Source: a virus
DNA length: 54,831 nucleotides
Virus record (IMG/VR): IMGVR_UViG_3300006100_000015
Coordinates: 1-54,831 of that record
Direction: 5' to 3' (one strand)
Made by a program: the position numbers and the translations under genes. The notes beneath the pieces are model-generated. The model did no database searches. It was not told the DNA's origin and saw only the letters and a list, made by a program, of their open reading frames with translations. Shown one piece after another: positions 43,381-50,885 of this stretch (the first letter of the stretch is position 1; every line of letters starts with the position of its first letter).

Positions 43381-44840
43381 TATAGATCCGCCCTAGGTTT
43401 GAGAGCAGTTGATAAACTTGATCGTTGTGCATCTCGTGTATTATATAGTGTAACTGTCCATTGACCAGCAGTAGGTATGGTTTGTTGCGTGTTGTTTATA
43501 GTTGGCAATGTGATTCTTAAACAAGTTGTTTGTATTCCTGCTGGACTTGTATACAAATATGAACTATACATTGTCGGATAATCACTTAATGCATATTCTA
43601 ATTGCGTTACACCAAATTTAAATACTACATAAGGAATAGCATTGTTTGTTGCATACAATATTCTAGTATTGATTTGTGTGTCGCCCAGTGCTAATGAAAT
43701 CACATCACTTGATACTTGATCATTATAGGTATAATTTGTATTGTTGATAAAGCCAGTTTTTAATGTTGATCTTGTATCATTATTAGTCATATTCATTCTA
43801 ACCGCATCTTCTACTTTAATCCATGCACTGCTTGGTCCGTCAAAACGAAATAATCTGTTAGGTAAGAAATCTGTTCTCAAGAAAAAATCATCTGTGCCTG
43901 GGTTTTCGGGAAATTGTATACCAAACCCAAATGCATTACCATTGGCAGGATACCCATTACCAATTAAATATCCTGTGTATCCAGGACGAACTGGTTTAGC
44001 ATTGTTTTCATTAGCAAGATAATTGATTTGGCTTGCATCTAATGTAGTTTCGTCAGCAGTCTCTAGTAAGGGTTTTCCAGTGGTTGGATCTACAGCCAAG
44101 GTGTAGAATTGTCTAGTTTCATATCCGCTCATAGGAGAATCTGCTTCTGCCTGTGCAACTATTTGTTGATTAATTTCCATCTCTTTGTTGAATGTACTCA
44201 ACAAGTCTTTAAGAGTAACGTTAGCTCCAACAATTGGATCGCCATTGGCATCTGTAGCGGCTTGATTAAAAATTGATTGAAATTGTTGTTGATCGTTGAT
44301 ACGTTTAAGTTTTAATCTATATAGATGCGGAAACCACGTAACACTAAATCCTTCACTTGCACGGCCTACATCGGTAACTTGATAATATCTAGGTAAACTT
44401 ACATCAAAATCGTTTAGAGCAAAATCGTCACGTAGATGCGGCAATTCTAAAACATCTCCGCTAATAGGTTTACGTCCAATAGTTTTAATAATGTCATTAA
44501 TATGAACAGTCATATACAACGTATCGTTATCAATAAACAATCCAAATTGACTTAAATTAAAATCAATATTCTGTACGTTATACATGCCTCTAATTCTATA
44601 CACTTCAGTTTCATACTTACTATCGCGATTTTCTAAAAAAAGCAAATCTTGAATGTTAGTAACATTATCATTTGGATAAAATGGCTGTTCGGCAGTGGCA
44701 TTGGCTTCCTGGGTATTTGCACCCAACAATTTGTGCCAATAAACATCGGTTCCACCTACTGTGAACATTTCGCTAGCTTGACGATCTATAAATTGATAGT
44801 CGTTGCCTTTTTCTGGTTTGTATAAGGATAATCGTGGCAT
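43380..44840 (-). CDS. 14: Neck protein, gp14-like
   Basis: A 486-residue protein starting MPRLSLYKPEKGNDY. Residues about 20-170 match T4 gp14 in order: GGTDVYWHKLLG (T4 GVECYYVPRE), NIQDLLFLENRDSKYE, FNLSQFGLFIDNDTLYMTVH (T4 FFSNFGMQVQDEVTLSI), SGDVLELPHLRDDFAL (T4 EGDLIYFPMDNSLFEI) and PRYYQVTDV. gp14 helps form the neck between the portal and the tail completion ring. At 256 aa T4 gp14 is about half as long; the added C-terminal ~300 residues are not recognised. Linkage to the gp15-like gene (overlapping) and divergence from gp13 support the call. A late-promoter-like box lies five bases before the ATG with no Shine-Dalgarno sequence. Confidence 0.65.
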   Translation of the reverse strand: MPRLSLYKPEKGNDYQFIDRQASEMFTVGGTDVYWHKLLGANTQEANATAEQPFYPNDNVTNIQDLLFLENRDSKYETEVYRIRGMYNVQNIDFNLSQFGLFIDNDTLYMTVHINDIIKTIGRKPISGDVLELPHLRDDFALNDFDVSLPRYYQVTDVGRASEGFSVTWFPHLYRLKLKRINDQQQFQSIFNQAATDANGDPIVGANVTLKDLLSTFNKEMEINQQIVAQAEADSPMSGYETRQFYTLAVDPTTGKPLLETADETTLDASQINYLANENNAKPVRPGYTGYLIGNGYPANGNAFGFGIQFPENPGTDDFFLRTDFLPNRLFRFDGPSSAWIKVEDAVRMNMTNNDTRSTLKTGFINNTNYTYNDQVSSDVISLALGDTQINTRILYATNNAIPYVVFKFGVTQLEYALSDYPTMYSSYLYTSPAGIQTTCLRITLPTINNTQQTIPTAGQWTVTLYNTRDAQRSSLSTALKPRADL

Positions 44841-44845
44841 ATTGA

Positions 44846-44852
44846 TATTTAT
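44846..44852 (-). promoter_or_regulatory. Late-promoter-like box ATAAATA for the gp14-gp15-Nudix operon
   Basis: On the minus strand, CGATAAATATCAATATG places ATAAATA five bases before the gp14 start codon. With the usual short distance from a late box to the transcription start, the first transcribed base would fall at or next to the ATG. No Shine-Dalgarno sequence is present. Confidence 0.55.
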
Positions 44853-44858
44853 CGTTAG

Positions 44859-44865
44859 CTAAATA
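44859..44865 (+). promoter_or_regulatory. Late-promoter-like box CTAAATA before gp13
   Basis: GCTAAATATAG lies 18 bases upstream of the gp13 ATG and leaves room for the AGAGGA ribosome site (44872-44876 region). It is back to back with the minus-strand box at 44846-44852, so the 43-base gap is a compact divergent promoter region. Confidence 0.5.
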
Positions 44866-44883
44866 TAGTAAGAGGACAAAAAT

Positions 44884-45669
44884 ATGGACGATTTGCCATC
44901 AAGTACGCAAAGCAATTCTACTCAAGAGCGAAATAAAGTGTTTGATTATATCAAAACTATGCTGGGTGACGGCATGATTGATGTAGAGCTAGATAATAAA
45001 CATCTAGAAATTGCGTTAGATCGTGCATTAAACCGCTATCGTCAACGTAGTCCAAATGCTGTAGAAGAAAGCTATTTGTTTTTAGAACTAATACAGGATC
45101 AAAATGAATACAGATTACCTGACGAAGTTATTACGGTACGTCAGGTATTTCGTCGTGCTATCGGTTCCCGTACCGGTATTGGTGCTGGCGGCACATTATT
45201 TGAACCATTTAATTTGGCCTATACAAATACCTATTTAATGTCAGGTAGTATGATGGGCGGTCTAGCAACTTATGATGCGTTTGCTGGATATCAAAAGTTA
45301 GTAGGTCGTATGTTCGGTAGCTATATTGAATTTTTATGGAAACCAACTACGCATATTTTAAATATTTTACAACGTCCTTTTGCCCAGGGTGAACAGATTC
45401 TTGTTCAAAGTTATAACTATCGTCCTGATTGGGTTTTACTACAGGATGTCTATGCTAAACAATGGTTAAAAGATTATGCACTTGCCACCGCCAAAGGTAT
45501 GCTAGGGGAAGCTCGTAGCAAATTTGGTAGCATTGCAGGTCCTGGAAGTCCTATTACTTTAAATGGAACCGCTTTGCTAACTGATTCAAAAGCTGAATTA
45601 GAAAAATTAGACAAAGAGATTGAGAATCTAATTTCTGGCGGAACGGGCTATTACTTTATAACTGGTTAA
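44884..45669 (+). CDS. 13: Neck protein, gp13-like
   Basis: A 261-residue protein of the family annotated as gp13/neck protein in T4-like phages. Recognisable blocks are VELDNKHLEIALDRALNRYR with RSPNAVEESYLFLEL (about residues 36-70), EYRLPDEVITVRQVFRR (about 77-93), FEPFNLAYTNTYLMSG, LVGRMFGSYIEFLWKP, YNYRPDWVLLQDVYAKQWLK and DYALATAKGMLGEARSKFGS. gp13 works with gp14 in closing the filled head and creating the tail-binding surface. It is separated from the gp14-like gene only by strand, which conserves the 13-14-15 neighbourhood. Start set by AGAGGACAAAAAT. Confidence 0.75.
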   Translation: MDDLPSSTQSNSTQERNKVFDYIKTMLGDGMIDVELDNKHLEIALDRALNRYRQRSPNAVEESYLFLELIQDQNEYRLPDEVITVRQVFRRAIGSRTGIGAGGTLFEPFNLAYTNTYLMSGSMMGGLATYDAFAGYQKLVGRMFGSYIEFLWKPTTHILNILQRPFAQGEQILVQSYNYRPDWVLLQDVYAKQWLKDYALATAKGMLGEARSKFGSIAGPGSPITLNGTALLTDSKAELEKLDKEIENLISGGTGYYFITG

Positions 45670-45677
45670 GAAATTTC

Positions 45678-45706
45678 TTGACCTTGTAATAAAACTGTTA
45701 TATACT
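45678..45706 (+). promoter_or_regulatory. Sigma70-type promoter of the dNMP kinase gene
   Basis: TTGACC (45678-45683) and TATACT (45701-45706) are separated by exactly 17 bases and differ from the TTGACA/TATAAT consensus by one base each. Transcription would begin about 45713. A TTAGGGGG ribosome site follows before the ATG at 45729. This is the clearest host-type promoter in the window and suggests early expression. Confidence 0.85.
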
Positions 45707-45728
45707 AGAGCTAATATTAGGGGGCTCT

Positions 45729-46439
45729 ATGATTATAGGTGTGTGTGGTTTTATTGGATCAGGCAAGGATACTATTGCTGATTATCTTACTAACTTTCAC
45801 GGATTTAGACGAGAATCGTTTGCAAATTCATTAAAAGATGCAGTGGCACAAGTGTTTGGTTGGGACCGTACTATGCTGGAAGGCCGCACTAAACAAGCTC
45901 GTGAATGGCGCGAACAAGTAGATCCGTGGTGGGCAGAACGTTTAAGTATGCCAGAATTAACTCCACGCTGGGTATTACAATACTGGGGTACCGAAGTTTG
46001 TCGCAAGGCTTTCCATGATGATATTTGGATTGCTTCATTAGAGAATAAACTACGCAACTCAAAAGATGACATAGTTATTAGTGACTGCCGTTTTCCTAAT
46101 GAAATTAAATCAATTAAAGATGCCGGCGGAATTGTTATTCGTGTAAAGCGTGGTCCAGAACCCGACTGGTATCGAGATGCCGCTGATATGAACGCTGGCG
46201 ACAAATGTATAAATTGGATGCTAGCTAAAACTAGAATGGAAAAACTAGGAATTCATGCTAGTGAAACTGCTTGGGTTGGAACTAAGTTTGATTATGTGTT
46301 TTCTAATGATAGTAGCATTGATGATTTATACGCTCAAGTAAAAACTCTCATAAATCCGGAACAAGATCCCCTTGCCGCCATTGAACACCTTCTCGATGAA
46401 GAACCCGTTGACAATTGGCGCACACAGTCTTTAAGTTAG
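45729..46439 (+). CDS. 1: Deoxynucleoside monophosphate kinase, T4 gp1-like
   Basis: A 236-residue kinase that would phosphorylate dNMPs to dNDPs for phage DNA synthesis. The P-loop GFIGSGKDT (residues 7-15) carries the KDT variant typical of T4 gp1. RWVLQYWGTEVCRKAF (about residues 81-96) and VISDCRFPNEIKSIKDAGG (about 117-135) are family blocks. Length is close to T4 gp1 (241 aa). Its sigma70-type promoter contrasts with the late-type boxes of the structural genes around it and fits an early metabolic gene. The 3' end overlaps by 92 bases with an antisense small gene. Confidence 0.92.
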   Translation: MIIGVCGFIGSGKDTIADYLTNFHGFRRESFANSLKDAVAQVFGWDRTMLEGRTKQAREWREQVDPWWAERLSMPELTPRWVLQYWGTEVCRKAFHDDIWIASLENKLRNSKDDIVISDCRFPNEIKSIKDAGGIVIRVKRGPEPDWYRDAADMNAGDKCINWMLAKTRMEKLGIHASETAWVGTKFDYVFSNDSSIDDLYAQVKTLINPEQDPLAAIEHLLDEEPVDNWRTQSLS

Positions 46440-46674
46440 TTTGTTTACAATTATCTAAATTTCCATCAATGTGGAACACATTAAATACTTCTTTGTGCGG
46501 GCTTTTAAACCCGCATTTGTCGCAAGTATGTTTTAGTTTGTATCCAGCCTGCTGCCATCTAGGCAGTTTGACACCTCGTAGGCAGTTACCGCACAGGCTT
46601 CTGTAATAAGTCTGTCCGTTTTTATAATAATTGATGGCTACCGGTGCCCTTCCGCATGAACATAATGGTCTCAT
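46348..46674 (-). CDS. Small zinc-finger/HNH-like protein
   Basis: A 108-residue protein with several Cys pairs: CSC near the start, CGNC at about 28-31, CDKC at about 50-53, CANC at about 85-88. The stretch FHIDGNLDNCKQTNLKTVC has the order H-x-DGN-x-x-N...C-x-x-C of HNH nucleases. I infer a zinc-stabilised HNH-type nuclease or nucleic-acid-binding protein; catalytic activity is not certain. It is antisense to its neighbours and its last 30 codons overlap the end of the dNMP kinase tail to tail. A TTAAATA box ends four bases before the ATG and no Shine-Dalgarno sequence is visible. Confidence 0.7.
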   Translation of the reverse strand: MRPLCSCGRAPVAINYYKNGQTYYRSLCGNCLRGVKLPRWQQAGYKLKHTCDKCGFKSPHKEVFNVFHIDGNLDNCKQTNLKTVCANCQRVLHREGVQWRQGDLVPDL

Positions 46675-46678
46675 ATTT

Positions 46679-46685
46679 TATTTAA
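46679..46685 (-). promoter_or_regulatory. Late-promoter-like box TTAAATA before the HNH-like gene
   Basis: On the minus strand, GGCTTAAATAAAATATG puts TTAAATA four bases before the start codon, with no Shine-Dalgarno sequence. Similar to the arrangements before gp14 and the 50886 gene, but with a less good match, so it may be chance in AT-rich DNA. Confidence 0.35.
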
Positions 46686-46739
46686 GCCTTTTTAGAGCCT
46701 TTTTGTAGGCTTATATAAGCATTGATTTACCAAAATGCC

Positions 46740-46746
46740 ATAAATA
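46740..46746 (+). promoter_or_regulatory. Late-promoter-like box ATAAATA before the tail sheath gene
   Basis: CCATAAATACATTAAG lies 32 bases upstream of the gp18 ATG at 46779 and matches seven of eight bases of TATAAATA. GGAGATAACACA provides the ribosome site. Confidence 0.6.
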
Positions 46747-46778
46747 CATTAAGAACATGTACTCATGGAGATAACACA

Positions 46779-49700
46779 ATGGCTCAATTAAGTTCACCTG
46801 GAATTAGCGTAACCGTAGTTAACGAATCGTTCTACACGCCTTCTGCACCAGGTACCGTACCCCTTATCGTAGTTGCTACTCAAGCAAACAAAATGAATTC
46901 AGCTGGAACAGGTATTGCTCCAGGCACACTAGCGGCAAATGCTGGAAACGTATACCTGTTGACAAGTCAAGCAGACTTAGGCGCAACATTTGGTGTACCA
47001 TACTTTCAAACAGATGCTAGCAACAATCCTATCAATGCAAGCGAAATTAATGAATACGGTCTACAAGCCGCTTACAGTTTCTTAGGTGTTAGCAGTCAAG
47101 CATACGTTGTTCGTGCCAATGTTGATACAAGTCAATTAATTGGTTCAGCATCAGTTCCAGTAGGACTTCCATCAAATGGTACATACTGGTGGGATACTGC
47201 AACAACAAGTTTTGGTGTTTTCCAATGGAACGCAAGTGCAGTTACAGCAACTAACGGTCAAAGTTTTGTAGTACAAAATCCAGCAGTAATTAACGCAGGA
47301 TCTGGTCTATACAATACTGGAACTTTTGCTCCAAATCCAAGTTTTGGTGCTGTCGGTAGTTATGCAGTTGTAACAGCTACAACACTAGCTCAGTTATGGT
47401 ACAAACAATATAATACTGCCAACGACGGCACAGGTGGAGCATCCGCCGCCGCAAGCACAGCTGGCACATGGGTACAAGTTGGTTCAACAGCTTGGGCCGC
47501 AAGTATGCCAACTGCTACAAGTACAGTAGCATCCACAGCCGCAACAGTTAGTAGTAGCGATACATTAATTGTTAATGGATACACAGTAACTGGTGCAACA
47601 ACATACGCTGGATTAGTAACAGCATTAGGTTCACATGTATCTGGTGTAACAGCAAGTGTAATCAACGGTTATTTGAATTTATATTCAACAGGTGCTAACA
47701 TTGTATTAAGTGGTACACTAACCAGTACAAACAAAATTATTGCCGCTGGGACATACTATGCTCCTACAGTGACTATTGCTCCACACTATCAAGTTCCTAA
47801 CTATGGTTCTTATACAAATTCAGGTAGTGTTAACGGTTACCCAACTGGTTCTATCTGGATTAAAACAACTCCAGTAAACCAAGGTGCTAATTTTGACATC
47901 GAACTATATAATTCAACAACAGCAAGTTGGATTCGTCAAGCTGTAGGTCAGTTATTTGCAAGCAATCAAGCGGCAATGGCAACATTAGATCCAACAGGCG
48001 GCGGTATTAATATTCCAGTTGGACAAGTATATGTAAAATATAACGATGATGAAATCACAAATCCAACTTATGTAAATTACAAAATTTATCAACGTTTATC
48101 AACAGGTATAACAAGTTCAACTAGTGCTATTATAACAAATAGTACATTTGGTTCAAGCTCATTTACATTTGCTCTTTCATCTAGCCAAGTTGGTTCAGCA
48201 ACATTACCAAGTTATGTAACAGTTAGTTTTACAACAACTGGCAGTGCTAGCTCTGATGCAAACGCATTGGCAGCCGCAATTAACACAGCAGTAGTTCCAT
48301 TGGCAAACGTTGTGGCAACTGTAACAAGTACAAATCAAGTTACAATTACCCATACGCAAGGCGGTGACATTAGAATCCAAGACGGTACTAATTTACCTAT
48401 TGGTAAAATATTTACTGTAGGAACTAATAATGAATTTTATGCTGATCCATCCGGAACAGCAAACTACTATATCATTACTGCATGGGCGGCAGCCAATAGT
48501 AGCGGTACTGCATTGGTTACACCTAGTGCAACAGCACCTTCAACATTACCAGTTAACGGACAATTATGGTATAATAGTTCAATCACTGATGTAGATATTT
48601 TAATCAATGATGGTACACATTGGAGAGGTTATACTTCAACTGCTGGTAAAGTTGTTGTTAACCAGGGTGTTGGATATACAAATAATTATACACAAACTGA
48701 TGCTAACGGTCCAATCATTAGTTCAACACAACCAACTACTAACAGTACAGGCGGTGTACTACAACATGGTGATTTGTGGATTAATTCAAGTAATTTAGAA
48801 GCATGGCCAACAATTTATCGTTGGAATTTCTTAACAAAAGCATGGGTATTGATTAACAACACAGATCACACAACTAGTAATGGTATCATATTTGCCGATG
48901 CACGTTGGAGCGATGAAACATTAAATGCAAATACTGTAAAAACTGGTGCTGATACACTGGATTCGATTGCATTATTATTATCAAGCGACTTTGTTGACTT
49001 TGACGCTCCAAACGCACAATTATATCCAAAGGGAACTTTGTTGTATAATCTACGCCGTAGCAGTTTTAACGTTAAAAAGTACGTTTCAGGTTATGTAAAC
49101 ACACAAGCCTATAATACAAGCGTTACCGGTAACCCAGTAATGACTTACTATTATCCAGATCGTTGGGTAACAGATGCCGCTAATGATTATTTAGGTGTGG
49201 GCGTGTTTGGTCGTAAAGCTCAACGTGCTGTTGTTGTAGCGGCTTTAAATGCTACAATTAACGCTAATCAACAAATTCGTAACGAAGATAGTGTTACATT
49301 TAACTTATTAAGTTGCCCAGGATATTTAGAAACAACATCCGCATTGGTTAATTTAAATACTGGTCGTGGATTACTATCATTTATTGTAGCAGATGCTCCT
49401 GCACGTTTACCAAACGATGCAACAAGTTTAAGTAACTGGGGTAATAATACAAATAATGCAACAGGCGATGGCGAAGTTGGTCTAGTTACAACAGATGCAA
49501 ATACTGGTGTATATTATCCATGGGGCTATACAACAGACTTATACGGTAATGACATCGTTGTTCCTCCAAGTCATATCATGTTGCGTACAATCGCATTAAG
49601 CGATAATGTTGCTTATCCTTGGTTTGCACCAGCAGGTGTACGTCGTGGTGGTGTAACAAATGCAAGTAGTGTAGGTTATGTAACTGCACAAACTGGTGTG

Positions 49701-50162
49701 TTTAATCCTATCGCATTGAATACTGGGCAACGTAACACATTAGCCACAATACAAGTTAACCCAATAACATACATTGGCGGTGTTGGACTTGTAGCATACG
49801 GACAATATACTCGTAGTTTAGTCGCAAGCAGTTTAAATCGTATCAATGTAGCACGTTTAGTAATTTACTTACGTTACCAGTTGAACGCCATTTCTAAACC
49901 ATATGTATTTGAACCAAATGATACAATTACACGTAACGAAATTAAACAAGAAATTGAAAAATTGTTGCTTAACCTAACAGCTGAACGTGCCCTGTACGAT
50001 TATATTGTTGTATGCGACACTTCAAACAATACTCCAAGCAGAATTGATGCTAATGAGTTGTATGTTGACATTGCAATCGAACCAGTTAAGTCTGTGGAAT
50101 TCATCTACATTCCATTACGTCTTGAAAATACTGGCGCAATTGCCGGTTTAAGTGGCAAATAA
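46779..50162 (+). CDS. 18: Tail sheath protein, gp18-like (enlarged)
   Basis: An 1127-residue homologue of the contractile sheath subunit; T4 gp18 is 659 aa. The N-terminus (SSPGISVTVVNES, LPIVVATQANK-like strand, then NEYGLQAAYSFLGVSSQAYVVRAN) and the C-terminal half (AVVVAALNATINANQQIRNE, FNLLSCPGY, PWFAPAGVRRGGV, RLVIYLRYQL, FEPNDTITRNEIKQEI, ERALYDYIVVCDTSNNTPSRID) are clearly gp18-like. The middle (about residues 130-720) is filled with extra beta modules including GSIWIKTTPVNQGANFDIEL and GDLWINSSNLEAWPTIYRWN, probably displayed on the outside of the tail. The frame is open to 46722, but the ATG at 46779 has the ribosome site GGAGATAACACA and begins the family N-terminus. Confidence 0.93.
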   Translation: MAQLSSPGISVTVVNESFYTPSAPGTVPLIVVATQANKMNSAGTGIAPGTLAANAGNVYLLTSQADLGATFGVPYFQTDASNNPINASEINEYGLQAAYSFLGVSSQAYVVRANVDTSQLIGSASVPVGLPSNGTYWWDTATTSFGVFQWNASAVTATNGQSFVVQNPAVINAGSGLYNTGTFAPNPSFGAVGSYAVVTATTLAQLWYKQYNTANDGTGGASAAASTAGTWVQVGSTAWAASMPTATSTVASTAATVSSSDTLIVNGYTVTGATTYAGLVTALGSHVSGVTASVINGYLNLYSTGANIVLSGTLTSTNKIIAAGTYYAPTVTIAPHYQVPNYGSYTNSGSVNGYPTGSIWIKTTPVNQGANFDIELYNSTTASWIRQAVGQLFASNQAAMATLDPTGGGINIPVGQVYVKYNDDEITNPTYVNYKIYQRLSTGITSSTSAIITNSTFGSSSFTFALSSSQVGSATLPSYVTVSFTTTGSASSDANALAAAINTAVVPLANVVATVTSTNQVTITHTQGGDIRIQDGTNLPIGKIFTVGTNNEFYADPSGTANYYIITAWAAANSSGTALVTPSATAPSTLPVNGQLWYNSSITDVDILINDGTHWRGYTSTAGKVVVNQGVGYTNNYTQTDANGPIISSTQPTTNSTGGVLQHGDLWINSSNLEAWPTIYRWNFLTKAWVLINNTDHTTSNGIIFADARWSDETLNANTVKTGADTLDSIALLLSSDFVDFDAPNAQLYPKGTLLYNLRRSSFNVKKYVSGYVNTQAYNTSVTGNPVMTYYYPDRWVTDAANDYLGVGVFGRKAQRAVVVAALNATINANQQIRNEDSVTFNLLSCPGYLETTSALVNLNTGRGLLSFIVADAPARLPNDATSLSNWGNNTNNATGDGEVGLVTTDANTGVYYPWGYTTDLYGNDIVVPPSHIMLRTIALSDNVAYPWFAPAGVRRGGVTNASSVGYVTAQTGVFNPIALNTGQRNTLATIQVNPITYIGGVGLVAYGQYTRSLVASSLNRINVARLVIYLRYQLNAISKPYVFEPNDTITRNEIKQEIEKLLLNLTAERALYDYIVVCDTSNNTPSRIDANELYVDIAIEPVKSVEFIYIPLRLENTGAIAGLSGK

Positions 50163-50173
50163 GGAGAAATTAA

Positions 50174-50809
50174 ATGGCAATCGCGGCACTATCAAATTTT
50201 ACAGTACCACTAGCAAGTGATCAAAGTGCGGCTTCACAGGGCATGCTAATGCCTAAGTTGAAGTATCGTTTTAGAATTAACTTTGAAAACTTTGGTGTAA
50301 GTACTCCAACAACAGAACTAACAAAACAAGTTGCTGAAGCGGCTCGTCCACAAGTTGAATTTGAAGATCAAAAGATCGATATCTACAACAGTATTATTCA
50401 TTATGCTGGCAAACCTAAGTGGAAAGCACTTACAGTTAAATTGCGTGATGATGTTACTGGTGCAGTTAGCAAATTGGTCGGTGAGCAGAACCAGAAACAG
50501 TTTGACTTTTTTGAACAAAGTTCAGCGGCAGCGGCTGGTGATTACAAGTTTACAATGCGTATTGAAATGTTAGACGGCGGTAACGGTTCTAATGTTCCTA
50601 ACGTTTTAGAAACTTGGGAATTGTATGGATGTTATGTACAACAAACTAACTGGCAAGATTTAAAATACAGCGAGCAAGGTCCTGTAATGATTGATCTAAC
50701 AATCCAGTTTGATAATGCAGTACAAACTGATCCAGTTCCTGCAATTGGTGCTCCTAAATCTGTACAAAAATCAGGTGCAAGTAGCGGTCATAACGCATTA
50801 GGTTCATAA
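50174..50809 (+). CDS. 19: Tail tube protein, gp19-like
   Basis: A 211-residue inner tube subunit. Typical features are MPKLKYRFRINFENFG (about residues 27-42), TKQVAEAARPQVEFEDQKID (about 50-70), KPKWKALTVKLRDDVTG, RIEMLDGGNG, LETWELYGCYVQQTNW and MIDLTIQFDNA near the end, the arrangement seen in gp19. Length is slightly above T4 gp19 (163 aa); the C-terminal ~25 residues are an extra Gly/Ser-rich tail. It follows the sheath gene by 11 bases with AAGGAG, the standard 18-19 order, and is closed by a strong terminator. Confidence 0.92.
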   Translation: MAIAALSNFTVPLASDQSAASQGMLMPKLKYRFRINFENFGVSTPTTELTKQVAEAARPQVEFEDQKIDIYNSIIHYAGKPKWKALTVKLRDDVTGAVSKLVGEQNQKQFDFFEQSSAAAAGDYKFTMRIEMLDGGNGSNVPNVLETWELYGCYVQQTNWQDLKYSEQGPVMIDLTIQFDNAVQTDPVPAIGAPKSVQKSGASSGHNALGS

Positions 50810-50810
50810 T

Positions 50811-50838
50811 AAAAATGCCTACACACGTAGGCTTTTTA
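50811..50838 (+). terminator. Intrinsic terminator after gp19
   Basis: GCCTAC-ACAC-GTAGGC (50817-50832) forms a perfect 6-bp stem with a 4-base loop followed by TTTTT and flanked upstream by AAAAA. It starts immediately after the gp19 stop codon and ends the sheath-tube transcript. Confidence 0.85.
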
Positions 50839-50873
50839 TTGACTATTCATTATGTACGTAGTTAATTATTTAA

Positions 50874-50880
50874 ATAAATA
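50874..50880 (+). promoter_or_regulatory. Late-promoter-like box ATAAATA before the tube-fold gene
   Basis: TTAAATAAATAATACTATG puts ATAAATA exactly five bases before the ATG at 50886, downstream of the gp19 terminator. No Shine-Dalgarno sequence is present. This is the same geometry as the minus-strand box before gp14. Confidence 0.55.
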
Positions 50881-50885
50881 ATACT

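Noticed and set aside
45797-46204. Minus-strand 135-codon frame opposite the dNMP kinase
   Set aside because: It is fully contained in a well-recognised kinase gene and has no recognisable domain or ribosome site.
46722-46778. N-terminal extension of the tail sheath gene
   Set aside because: It includes the late-promoter-like box and the ribosome site; the sheath family N-terminus starts at 46779.
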